Positions 20,850 through 28,354 of a stretch of DNA of 33,097 bases are shown in pieces. Origin of the DNA: Idiomarina baltica OS145 (lineage in GTDB: Bacteria > Pseudomonadota > Gammaproteobacteria > Enterobacterales > Alteromonadaceae). The notes beneath the pieces are model-generated. The model had not been told where the DNA came from and searched no databases. It was given only the letters and a program-made list of their open reading frames with translations. The translations under genes and the position numbers were made by a program. Positions within the stretch are counted from its first letter, which is position 1, and each line of letters opens with the position of its first letter. Location: assembly GCF_000152885.1 (NCBI RefSeq), contig NZ_CH672404.1:329651-362747 (forward strand), read 5' to 3'.

Positions 20850-21798
20850 AGTGGAACCCGGCGTTAAAATGCGCGACGCCGACAAAATGGCACTTATTCC
20901 TGTTCAGATCGTTCCGACTGAACGTGACCAAATGTTACGCAAACCTTCATGGCTGAAGGTTAAGTTGCCGTCAAACACGCAACGTATTGATGAAATCAAA
21001 CAAGCCATGCGTAGCCACGGCTTACATTCGGTATGTGAAGAGGCATCGTGCCCTAACCTACCCGAGTGTTTTAACCATGGTACAGCAAGCTTTATGATCC
21101 TAGGTGATATCTGTACACGTCGCTGTCCATTCTGTGATGTTGCGCACGGTCGTCCATTACCACCCGATCCTGAAGAGGCGGTAAAACTCGGTAAGACTAT
21201 CCATGACATGGGCGTAAAGTACGTTGTAATTACGTCAGTTGATCGTGACGATCTGCGTGATGGTGGTGCCCAACACTTTGCCGACTGTGTCCGTGAAATT
21301 CGTAAGTACACCCCAGAAATTCAGGTCGAGATCTTGGTGCCTGACTTCCGTGGACGTATGAAAGTTGCGTTGGACATCTTGTCCGGCGAAGCGCCTGATG
21401 TATTTAACCATAACTTAGAGACGGTTCCGCGCTTATACAAAGCGGCGCGCCCCGGGGCAAACTATCAGTGGTCATTGGACTTGTTGAAGAAGTACAAGGA
21501 AGCACGTCCAGATGTGCGCACTAAATCGGGTCTCATGGTTGGCTTGGGTGAAACCAAAGAAGAGATCTTAGAGGTCATGCGTGACTTACGTGCTCATGAC
21601 TGCGATATGCTGACAATTGGTCAATATCTGCAACCTAGCCGTCACCATATTCCGGTCGCTCGTTACGTACACCCTGACGAGTTTGAAGAACTCCGTGTTG
21701 CGGGCGTAGAAATGGGCTTTAGCCATATCGCCAGTGGACCTTTGGTACGTTCATCCTACCATGCTGACCTACAAGCAGCCGGTGAAACTGTACGATGA
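20833..21798 (+). CDS. lipA: Lipoyl synthase LipA
   Basis: A radical-SAM enzyme that inserts two sulphurs into protein-bound octanoyl chains. The auxiliary [4Fe-4S] cysteines are C68, C73, C79 and the radical SAM cysteines C94, C98, C101 (CTRRCPFC). The C-terminal serine motif is VRSSYH. ATG at 20833 gives 321 residues, exactly the E. coli length, with the same MSKP opening. An upstream in-frame start at 20785 would lie inside lipB and add 16 unconserved residues. The stop overlaps the start of the next gene (ATGA). Confidence 0.97.
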   Translation: MSKPVRVEPGVKMRDADKMALIPVQIVPTERDQMLRKPSWLKVKLPSNTQRIDEIKQAMRSHGLHSVCEEASCPNLPECFNHGTASFMILGDICTRRCPFCDVAHGRPLPPDPEEAVKLGKTIHDMGVKYVVITSVDRDDLRDGGAQHFADCVREIRKYTPEIQVEILVPDFRGRMKVALDILSGEAPDVFNHNLETVPRLYKAARPGANYQWSLDLLKKYKEARPDVRTKSGLMVGLGETKEEILEVMRDLRAHDCDMLTIGQYLQPSRHHIPVARYVHPDEFEELRVAGVEMGFSHIASGPLVRSSYHADLQAAGETVR

Positions 21799-22187
21799 GC
21801 ACACTGCTGTGGTGCTTGTTAATCGCAGGTGTCTTACCCGTATTGGCTAAGGCACCTGTGGTGTTTTTCCAAAATCGGGCGAACGGGTATGACAACCATC
21901 ATCCGCGCGCCCAGCAATCTCGACTCACCGGCATTGGCGCCCGAGCTGTCGCCGCTCACTATAATGCTTACGAAGCGTTTCCGCTTTACGCAGCCGCTGT
22001 ACTGGCTAATCTCGCCAGTGAACAAATCAGTCCCCACGCAACGGGGCTGGCAGTGAGCTTTATTGTGCTTCGTATTGCCTACAATATTCTTTACTTACTC
22101 AATTGGGACAAATTGCGTTCACTCGTTTGGTTTTTCGCCTTTTTGTGCCCCATTTTGATGTTGGCTCAACTCGCCATCATGCAGTAA
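21795..22187 (+). CDS. MAPEG-family integral membrane protein
   Basis: A 130-residue protein with four predicted membrane helices, of the membrane-associated eicosanoid/glutathione metabolism (MAPEG) superfamily. The hallmark is the loop after helix 1 with many polar residues ([12 protein letters not shown]), followed by [16 protein letters not shown], the conserved N-x2-E-x-F-P pattern. Bacterial members may be glutathione-dependent or simply structural; the activity here is unknown. The ATG overlaps the lipA stop by four bases, so it is translated with lipA. Its last helix is encoded on DNA that also encodes, on the other strand, the tail of the metallopeptidase-like gene. Confidence 0.85.
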   Translation: MSTLLWCLLIAGVLPVLAKAPVVFFQNRANGYDNHHPRAQQSRLTGIGARAVAAHYNAYEAFPLYAAAVLANLASEQISPHATGLAVSFIVLRIAYNILYLLNWDKLRSLVWFFAFLCPILMLAQLAIMQ

Positions 22188-23300
22188 CGCCGGCTGCTGT
22201 AAAAGATTATATAAGTCAGGCCACACTCCTGACTGATGGCGTTCCATCAAAGTTTCCTGCGCTAAGGGTTTCCACGCGTAGCGTCCAGGAACTGCCGCAC
22301 AGGTTTGCGCAGCATATAGACCAACTGCGTGTGCACTGCTCGAACCTAGCTGCCACTGATCCTCCCCCAACGGACGTGCTAATTTGCGCCAGTCACTTAT
22401 GTGCGAAGACCAAGGTAAGCGACGCCATAACGCTTGCAGCTCAGAACTGCTCATTGTTGGCTTTTCAGTGACCACGATATTGACCGGTTGCTGAGCATAA
22501 CGCCCCATACAAAAATTACGCGCATAAGGCATGCGCATCGCATATTCATCCGCAAAACCTAGCCAGTGCGCCCATTCATGTCGAATAACCTCAGGCGTTG
22601 CACTTTGTCCAAGCACCATTGTATTAGGACGAGTGTAGGAGCGACCCGCCTGAGCTAATAGTATTTTTCCGGTGTCTCCTGTCAAACCGGTCTCATCACA
22701 TACTGCTTGTTGGCTATCAGTAACTGAGCAATGCTGTTTAGGTCTATGTTGCCAGGCGAAACATATCTGGCCTGCACTCGATTCATTCTGTATACCACTG
22801 ATAGCTTCAAGCAAGGCCACATAACGCGCTTTACTGGCGTTAGAACGCGCGACTACGGGCACCACCCTGGTACACGAGGGTGCATTTTTAGAGGCAATAA
22901 GTGCGCTCGCTCCACCAGAAAGTTCAGACTGACCAAAGCGCGAATACCAATCTGGCCAAGATATCGTGGGATCATTTAATGCTAACTCAGCTAACTGCGC
23001 AGTAGCGTGCTCGTCGCCCTGCTCCGCAGCAATATTGAGCCAACGCTTAGAATGTTGCGGAAATTTGGACTGGAGGCGTTCAAGCGCCTTTTTCGAGCCA
23101 TTTTGAGCCGCTCGTTGCCACCATATCAGTGCCGCACTGACACGTTGTTGCTGTTGATATACTTCGCCCACCTCAAACTGGGCATTGGCGTCTCCGTTAA
23201 GCGCTGCGGCCCAACGCAGTTGGGTTGATGTCGGTTGAGAATCTTTGGAGATTAGGGTCACCCCTAGGGCGACCCCTAGCAAAATACAGAGGGTTTTCAT
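22119..23300 (-). CDS. Exported Sel1-repeat protein with HExxHxxGxxDEY zinc-protease motif
   Basis: I cannot assign this to a named protein. It has 393 residues. A short hydrophobic N-terminus (about 3-17) looks like a signal sequence or anchor. Residues about 29-108 hold two or three Sel1/TPR-like repeats (GDANAQFEVGEVY, ALIWWQRAAQNG, WLNIAAEQGDEHATAQLAEL). A C-terminal domain has H241-E-W-A-H245-W-L-G-F-A-D251-E-Y. This matches the HExxHxxGxxD zinc site of metzincin-like peptidases with an Asp third ligand (as in M7 snapalysin; M64 has a related DEY ending). Six cysteines (143, 180, 191, 201, 264, 334) suit disulfides in an exported protein. Its ATG overlaps the nlpI stop (ATGA), so it is coupled to nlpI. 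The last 22 residues overlap the convergent MAPEG gene. Confidence 0.8.
   Translation of the reverse strand: MKTLCILLGVALGVTLISKDSQPTSTQLRWAAALNGDANAQFEVGEVYQQQQRVSAALIWWQRAAQNGSKKALERLQSKFPQHSKRWLNIAAEQGDEHATAQLAELALNDPTISWPDWYSRFGQSELSGGASALIASKNAPSCTRVVPVVARSNASKARYVALLEAISGIQNESSAGQICFAWQHRPKQHCSVTDSQQAVCDETGLTGDTGKILLAQAGRSYTRPNTMVLGQSATPEVIRHEWAHWLGFADEYAMRMPYARNFCMGRYAQQPVNIVVTEKPTMSSSELQALWRRLPWSSHISDWRKLARPLGEDQWQLGSSSAHAVGLYAAQTCAAVPGRYAWKPLAQETLMERHQSGVWPDLYNLLQQPALLHDGELSQHQNGAQKGEKPNE
22214..22234. repeat. Inverted repeat just beyond the MAPEG stop
   Basis: AGTCAGG (22214-22220) and CCTGACT (22228-22234) form a perfect 7-bp stem with a 7-base loop, 27 bases after the MAPEG stop and inside the opposing peptidase-like gene. 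Neither strand has a proper T run after it, although the - strand continues into an A/T-rich stretch. It may stabilise the 3' end of the lipA-MAPEG transcript. Confidence 0.4.
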
Positions 23301-24178
23301 TGCAGTTGTCGGCGAGTTTGCTCCAACTCAATGTCGGCATAACGATGTTCAACAAATTCATGCACGTTAGTCGTTAATGCCAACTTGAAATAATTGGCCG
23401 CTTTAGTCCACTGCTGTTGCCGTTGACTGTATTTACCGAGATAGAAATAAGCCTCACACAGACGTTCTGCTAGGGTTTCATCACCCCGAAGCTGCACCGT
23501 GAGTTGTTGCAGAAACTCAGTTTCGCTCAGTTCTCCTAAATACAATTCAATAATTCGGTTAGCCCAGTCTTCTTCATCTATTCCCTTTTGGTTGCGTGCC
23601 AACGCATTCAACGCCTCATTGGGTGATTCGCGATACTGCGCCAGAAACAACCAAATCACGCGATAAGGATCGCTGGGGTCATTTTTAAGGTGTGCTTGGA
23701 AATCATTAACCGCAAATTTAACACGATTATCGTAATACTCTGCGATGCCTCGGTTAAGCAATGCATACGGATGGTCGGGGTCAAGCTCAAGTGCAGAATC
23801 AAGTGCCTCAAAAGCAAAGTCGAACTCGCCCAACTCAGTGTATTGTATGCCTAAATAATTGTAGGCATCTGCTAACCGTGGTTTGACTTCTATCGCCCGC
23901 ATAAAGTCCATGCGCGACAACGTACGTAAGCCTAGCGCGTCATACAATGCACCACGACGATAAAAGGCAAATGCGAGTTCTTCATCAGATAACGATTCAT
24001 CACTCACTAATTGACTAATACGCGCGATCTCTATTTCATAACGAAACTCAGCCTGTTCGGGCTCTGCTAACACAACATTAGGCGTGGGTGCTGCGAGTGC
24101 ATCGGCTTGATTCGCGGGCGGAGTTGCACATCCTGTTAGGGTCATAGCAAGCAACGCTGCCAAAGAAAGTAATCGCAT
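23297..24178 (-). CDS. nlpI: Lipoprotein NlpI, TPR adaptor
   Basis: An outer-membrane lipoprotein of 293 residues (E. coli 294). Lipobox LTGC places the lipidated Cys at 17. Several TPR repeats follow: about 68-100 (FAFYRRGALYDALG), 102-135 (ADAYNYLGIQYTELGEFDFAFEAL as two short motifs) and 137-165, with more near the C-terminus (AYFYLGKYSQRQQQWTKAANYF). In E. coli NlpI recruits the protease Prc to degrade the endopeptidase MepS and scaffolds other murein hydrolases. It is downstream of pnp, the usual place, beyond a terminator. AGGG about 8 bases before the ATG serves as ribosome binding site. The stop is overlapped by the next gene. Confidence 0.93.
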   Translation of the reverse strand: MRLLSLAALLAMTLTGCATPPANQADALAAPTPNVVLAEPEQAEFRYEIEIARISQLVSDESLSDEELAFAFYRRGALYDALGLRTLSRMDFMRAIEVKPRLADAYNYLGIQYTELGEFDFAFEALDSALELDPDHPYALLNRGIAEYYDNRVKFAVNDFQAHLKNDPSDPYRVIWLFLAQYRESPNEALNALARNQKGIDEEDWANRIIELYLGELSETEFLQQLTVQLRGDETLAERLCEAYFYLGKYSQRQQQWTKAANYFKLALTTNVHEFVEHRYADIELEQTRRQLQ

Positions 24179-24212
24179 AGAATATACCCTTGAAAATTTA
24201 TTCCATTAGAGC

Positions 24213-24250
24213 AAAAAAAGCCCCATTGAGCTAGCTCAACAGGGCTTTTA
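24213..24250 (-). terminator. Intrinsic terminator after pnp
   Basis: AAAAGCCC (24216-24223) pairs with GGGCTTTT (24242-24249). The interior is itself a 14-base palindrome (TTGAGCTAGCTCAA). On the - strand the hairpin is followed by a run of seven T (24219-24213). It lies between pnp and nlpI and should end or attenuate the pnp transcript, so nlpI depends on readthrough or its own promoter. Confidence 0.8.
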
Positions 24251-24268
24251 CTGGGTAAAGATTAACGA

Positions 24269-26410
24269 TTAATCTTCGCTTTTGTCTTCCGATTGCTCAG
24301 TCGATTGTTCGCTATTCGCTTCAGCTGGCTTTTCAGCCGCTTCTTTCATGCTTAAACGAACACGACCTTGACGGTCAATTTCAAGCACTTTAACAGGTAC
24401 CGTGTCGCCTACTTTGAGGTAGTCATTGACATCGTTCACACGCTCTTCAGCGATCTGTGAAATGTGTACCAACCCGTCTTTACCCGGTAATACTGTAACG
24501 AACGCACCAAAGTCAACGATACGTGCTACTTTACCTTGATAAATTTTGCCTACTTCAATTTCAGCAGTTAGCTCTTTAATACGCTTGATGGCTGCATCGG
24601 CATCATTTTGATCGCTGGCAGCAATCTTAATCGTACCGTCATCGCCAATTTCAATGTTGGTATTCGTTGACTCAGTCAACTCACGGATAACAGCGCCACC
24701 TTTACCAATCACGTCTTTGATCTTATCTTGATCAATCTTAATGGTCGTGAAACGTGGTGCATACGTAGAGAGCTCATCGCGGTGTTCGCCGATTGCTTCG
24801 TCCATCACAGACAAGATGTGCAAACGGGCCGCTTTAGCTTGGCCTAGCGCACTTTCCATGATGTCGCGGGTGATACCATCGATCTTAATATCCATCTGCA
24901 GCGCAGTGATACCTTCGTTGTTACCCGCTACTTTAAAGTCCATATCACCTAAGTGATCTTCATCACCTAAAATGTCAGACAAGACGACGTGCTTATCGCC
25001 CTCTTTAACAAGTCCCATAGCGATACCCGCTACTGAAGACTTAATTGGAACGCCTGCATCCATCAATGCTAACGAAGAACCACACACTGATGCCATTGAA
25101 CTAGAACCATTTGATTCTGTGATTTCAGACACCACACGAACGGTATATGGGAACTCTTCGTGGCTCGGCATAACCGCCTGGATACCACGCTTAGCAAGAC
25201 GACCATGACCAATCTCACGGCGCTTAGGTGCACCGACCATACCGGTTTCACCCACACAGTATGGAGGGAAGTTATAGTGCAACAAGAAGCGGCTGGTCGA
25301 AGTACCGGTCAGTTCGTCAATCATCTGCGCATCGCGGTCAGTACCCAACGTCGCTGTAACTAACGCCTGAGTTTCTCCACGCGTAAACAAAGCTGAACCG
25401 TGGGTACGTGGCAACACGCCCGTTGCTACACTGATAGCACGCACCATGTCTGGGTCACGACCGTCAATACGCTTTTCGCCCGCTAAGATGCGGCTACGCA
25501 CGATATCTTTTTCGACGTCGTGGAAGATTTTGCCCGCTTCATCGGTATCGGCTTCTTCATTTTCAGCAACGAGTTGCTCAATCATCGCTTGCTTAACTTC
25601 AGCGATCTTGCCGTAGCGCTCAGCTTTGTCAGTAATGCGATAGGCTTCGCCGATGCCGGCTTCGGCGAGTGACTTCACTTTCTCAACCAAAGTGGCGTCT
25701 TTTTGTGGCGCCTGCCAATCCCATTTTTCTTTGCCTGCTTCTTGAGCAAACTCATTGATCGCATCGATAACGACTTGCATCGACTCATGACCAAACATCA
25801 CTGCACCCAACATGGTGTCTTCTGATAAAAGGTTGGCTTCTGATTCGACCATCAAGACCGCTTGCTGAGTACCAGCAACCACTAAGTCTAACTTAGATTC
25901 GGTAAGTTCATCTTGCGTTGGGTTAAGTACGTATTCATCGTTGATAACACCCACGCGAGCCGCACCGATTGGACCATTAAATGGCACACCAGAAATAGCC
26001 AGCGCCGCCGAGGTACCAATCATTGCAACGAGATCTGGGCTTACTTGTGGGTTGACCGACACAACAGTCGCAACCACTTGTACTTCGTTCATGAACCCTT
26101 CAGGGAATAATGGACGAATGGGGCGATCGATAAGACGTGATGTCAACGTTTCGTTTTCGCTAGGACGACCTTCACGCTTGAAAAAACCGCCTGGGATTTT
26201 ACCCGCTGCGTAGGTTTTTTCTTGATAGTTGACCGTTAATGGAAAAAAGTCTTGTCCTTCCCGCGCTTCTTTCTTGGCAACTACGCTGACGAGTACGGTT
26301 GTATCATCCATGCTAGCCATCACAGCTGCAGTTGCTTGACGCGCTACAACGCCAGTTTCCAATGTAACTGTGTGTTGACCATACTGAAATTGTTTAGTTA
26401 TTGGATTCAC
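24269..26410 (-). CDS. pnp: Polynucleotide phosphorylase
   Basis: A trimeric 3'-5' phosphorolytic exoribonuclease and degradosome component. It has 713 residues (E. coli 711). Two RNase PH domains lie at about 10-230 and 320-540. The active-site aspartates are in the [14 protein letters not shown] segment (about 484-497). A KH domain holds the GKGG loop ([12 protein letters not shown]), and an S1 domain begins [18 protein letters not shown]. The tail after S1 is acidic and glutamine/serine rich. The start is GTG at 26410 with AAAGGAAA upstream, so the first codon is non-ATG. A leader hairpin lies 30-50 bases upstream, and it follows rpsO across a terminator. Confidence 0.97.
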   Translation of the reverse strand: MNPITKQFQYGQHTVTLETGVVARQATAAVMASMDDTTVLVSVVAKKEAREGQDFFPLTVNYQEKTYAAGKIPGGFFKREGRPSENETLTSRLIDRPIRPLFPEGFMNEVQVVATVVSVNPQVSPDLVAMIGTSAALAISGVPFNGPIGAARVGVINDEYVLNPTQDELTESKLDLVVAGTQQAVLMVESEANLLSEDTMLGAVMFGHESMQVVIDAINEFAQEAGKEKWDWQAPQKDATLVEKVKSLAEAGIGEAYRITDKAERYGKIAEVKQAMIEQLVAENEEADTDEAGKIFHDVEKDIVRSRILAGEKRIDGRDPDMVRAISVATGVLPRTHGSALFTRGETQALVTATLGTDRDAQMIDELTGTSTSRFLLHYNFPPYCVGETGMVGAPKRREIGHGRLAKRGIQAVMPSHEEFPYTVRVVSEITESNGSSSMASVCGSSLALMDAGVPIKSSVAGIAMGLVKEGDKHVVLSDILGDEDHLGDMDFKVAGNNEGITALQMDIKIDGITRDIMESALGQAKAARLHILSVMDEAIGEHRDELSTYAPRFTTIKIDQDKIKDVIGKGGAVIRELTESTNTNIEIGDDGTIKIAASDQNDADAAIKRIKELTAEIEVGKIYQGKVARIVDFGAFVTVLPGKDGLVHISQIAEERVNDVNDYLKVGDTVPVKVLEIDRQGRVRLSMKEAAEKPAEANSEQSTEQSEDKSED

Positions 26411-26439
26411 GTTTTGCTTTCCTTTACCTAACTGAATGT

Positions 26440-26459
26440 GAACACCCGGATTGGTGTTC
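26440..26459 (-). promoter_or_regulatory. pnp leader hairpin
   Basis: GAACACC (26440-26446) and GGTGTTC (26453-26459) make a 7-bp stem with a 6-base loop in the pnp 5' leader, 30 bases upstream of the GTG. In E. coli a longer leader stem is cut by RNase III and PNPase then represses its own mRNA. Position suggests an equivalent role here. The stem is short for RNase III, so the mechanism may differ. Confidence 0.45.
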
Positions 26460-26539
26460 GTTTTCTATCTATTTTCAATCGTCACATAGTATAAGGCATA
26501 GATGACAGAATTAAGACCCCTTATCAAAAAATAAGCATA

Positions 26540-26567
26540 AAAAAAGGGTCCCGAGGGACCCTTTTTT
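26540..26567 (-). terminator. Intrinsic terminator after rpsO
   Basis: GGGTCCC and GGGACCC (26546-26561) form a 7-bp stem with a GA loop. It is flanked by A's before and T's after, so it is nearly symmetric and could work on either strand. On - it follows the rpsO stop by 14 bases and precedes the pnp leader, like the rpsO terminator that separates rpsO from pnp in E. coli. Confidence 0.85.
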
Positions 26568-26580
26568 CGAAATTTTTGAC

Positions 26581-26850
26581 TTAGCGACGGATGCCAAGCT
26601 TTTCTACAACCGCTACGTAACGGCTTTGGTCTTTCTTTTTGAGGTAATCTAGCAATTTACGACGCTGACTTACCATGCGCAACAAACCACGACGTGAGTG
26701 GTGATCTTTCTTGTGCGCTTTAAAGTGACCTTGCAATTCCGCCAAGTTTTTAGTCAACAAAGCGATTTGCACTTCAGGAGAACCTGTGTCGTTCTCGCCC
26801 TGACCAAATTCTTTTACGATTTCTGCTTTTTGCTCAACAGTTAGTGACAT
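26581..26850 (-). CDS. rpsO: 30S ribosomal protein S15
   Basis: An 89-residue primary-binding protein of the 16S rRNA central domain, the exact length of E. coli S15. It has the signature [41 protein letters not shown] lies 6 bases before the ATG. It has its own recognisable promoter in the gap after truB and a strong terminator after the stop. E. coli S15 represses its own mRNA through a leader pseudoknot; I did not find a clear equivalent fold here. Confidence 0.98.
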   Translation of the reverse strand: MSLTVEQKAEIVKEFGQGENDTGSPEVQIALLTKNLAELQGHFKAHKKDHHSRRGLLRMVSQRRKLLDYLKKKDQSRYVAVVEKLGIRR

Positions 26851-26914
26851 AATAACTCCTTAAGTTTTAAATGACCCGCTTCCGATCACTAATTCAGCAG
26901 CGGAAAGAGCGCGT

Positions 26915-26942
26915 ATTATAAGGCGCTCAGTAAATATTTCAA
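26915..26942 (-). promoter_or_regulatory. rpsO promoter
   Basis: Read on the - strand, TTGAAA (26942-26937), a 16-base spacer and a perfect TATAAT (26920-26915) are followed by a GC-rich discriminator (ACGCGC). GC-rich discriminators are typical of ribosomal promoters under stringent (ppGpp) control. The -10 lies in the loop of an inverted repeat GAGCGC/GCGCTC (26907-26912 and 26923-26928). The predicted start of transcription is about 26908. Confidence 0.65.
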
Positions 26943-26945
26943 TGA

Positions 26946-27905
26946 CTATTTCAAATCCGATAAATTGAAACCGCAATAATCCAACGCAAGTACTCGTTTT
27001 GGCCACAACTTACCGTCTTTACGCAAAACGACAACGCCAATAAACACACTATGACCTGCCGTGCTCTTGGCACATAATCGGCATTCGTCCCCCACCGCCT
27101 GTGTATCAAGGGTACGATTAAAGACCGGCTGACCGTGCATGACGTCGCGCGCCTCCGCCTGGCTGATAGTTTGCGTTGGCAATCCATTCAATAACGTATC
27201 GACAGGTTCGAGGCACGCTAAGCGCTGTTCATCATCGCACTGTTCCAACGCTTCGAGAGACCATTGCTGCGCATCCGTTAAATTGGCAACATGGGTGCGG
27301 CGTAACTCTCGCACATGGGCACCACAGCCGAGCGCTTGACCCATATCATCTACTAAAGTCCGGATATAAGTTCCCTTGGAACATGCGACTTGCAAGGTGA
27401 CAAAATCACCATCACGGTGAAGAAGTTCAATCGCGCGAACACTGATAGTCCTTGTCTTGCGCGGTACATCAATGCCTCGACGCGCATAATAATAAAGCGG
27501 TTTGCCCTCGTACTTTAATGCCGAATAGATTGAAGGCGTTTGCGCTTGTTCACCGGTGAACTGAGCAATGATGTCGTTCAGCTGCGTATCCGAGACATCC
27601 ACTGGATTTTGCTCAACGACCTCACCTTCGGCATCACTCGTAGTCGTGCGCACGCCCAATTGTGCTTCCACGCGATAGGCTTTATCCGCATCCAACAAAT
27701 ACTGGGAAAACTTGGTCGCTTCGCCTAGACACACGGGCAATAGCCCAGTAGCCAGCGGATCAAGGGCGCCCGTATGCCCTACTTTTTGCGCCTCATATAA
27801 CCGTTTAACCACTTGAATGGCACGGTTAGATGTCATTTCCTTGGGTTTATCGAGTAACAGTACGCCGTTTATTGGCCGACCCTTACGCGGACGTGCCTGA
27901 CCCAT
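26946..27905 (-). CDS. truB: tRNA pseudouridine-55 synthase TruB
   Basis: Makes pseudouridine 55 in the T-loop of tRNAs, including those at the start of this window. It has 319 residues (E. coli 314). The catalytic aspartate is Asp49 in HTGALDPLATG. The KGTYIRTL motif lies mid-protein and a PUA-like domain forms the C-terminus (from about 250). The ATG follows the rbfA stop with no gap (TAAATG), so translation is coupled. Confidence 0.97.
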   Translation of the reverse strand: MGQARPRKGRPINGVLLLDKPKEMTSNRAIQVVKRLYEAQKVGHTGALDPLATGLLPVCLGEATKFSQYLLDADKAYRVEAQLGVRTTTSDAEGEVVEQNPVDVSDTQLNDIIAQFTGEQAQTPSIYSALKYEGKPLYYYARRGIDVPRKTRTISVRAIELLHRDGDFVTLQVACSKGTYIRTLVDDMGQALGCGAHVRELRRTHVANLTDAQQWSLEALEQCDDEQRLACLEPVDTLLNGLPTQTISQAEARDVMHGQPVFNRTLDTQAVGDECRLCAKSTAGHSVFIGVVVLRKDGKLWPKRVLALDYCGFNLSDLK

Positions 27906-28283
27906 TTATTCACCCTCAGATTCGTTCTTATCCCGCTTACGCGCTTCGTCTACCAACCGACTCATACGAATACCTTCGTTAAGCGAGCCATCGTGCTGAA
28001 ACTTAAGCTCTGGAACTACGCGCGCTTTGATACGTTTACCAAGCAACGAGCGAATAAAACCGGATGCCTGATTGAGTACCTTAAGGCCCGCCTTAACCTG
28101 GTCATCGTCATCGTGCAAAAACGTGACAAACACTTTGGCGTATGCCAGATCTCGAGAAACTTCAACATCAGAGACCGTTACCATACTCACGCGCGGATCT
28201 TTTACCTCACGCTGCAAAATCATCGCGATTTCTCGTTGTAGCTGATGGCGTACCCGCTCTGTACGACTAAATTCTTGTGCCAT
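27906..28283 (-). CDS. rbfA: Ribosome-binding factor A
   Basis: A KH-domain 30S maturation and cold-adaptation factor. The start is ATG at 28283 ([11 protein letters not shown]), preceded by GGAAGAG. This gives 125 residues (E. coli 133) and the family N-terminus. A longer frame to 28343 adds 20 residues that run through an intergenic hairpin and is rejected. [11 protein letters not shown] and the DAKVFVTF-type strand (YAKVFVTFL) are the conserved parts. The C-terminal tail is short and charged. Confidence 0.95.
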   Translation of the reverse strand: MAQEFSRTERVRHQLQREIAMILQREVKDPRVSMVTVSDVEVSRDLAYAKVFVTFLHDDDDQVKAGLKVLNQASGFIRSLLGKRIKARVVPELKFQHDGSLNEGIRMSRLVDEARKRDKNESEGE

Positions 28284-28300
28284 AACTCTTCCAAACTGAA

Positions 28301-28323
28301 ACCGCGGACAGGATGCCCGCGGT
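28301..28323 (-). other. Hairpin between infB and rbfA
   Basis: ACCGCGG (28301-28307) and CCGCGGT (28317-28323) form a 7-bp GC-rich stem with a 9-base loop in the 71-base gap. In the direction of infB-rbfA transcription no T run follows, so it is unlikely to be a full terminator. It may be a processing or pausing site that sets rbfA levels relative to infB. Confidence 0.5.
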
Positions 28324-28354
28324 TTTATCATAATCGAAAGCAAACTTTCGAGGT

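Noticed and set aside
22731-23228. Two short + strand frames opposite the metallopeptidase-like gene
   Set aside because: The - strand frame is longer, has a coupled start with nlpI and carries repeats and a zinc motif. The + frames show none of these.
26488-26527. Separate pnp promoter (TATACT at 26493-26488, TTGATA at 26527-26522 on the - strand)
   Set aside because: The two boxes do not pair with each other at a usable spacing, and neither has a good partner of its own.
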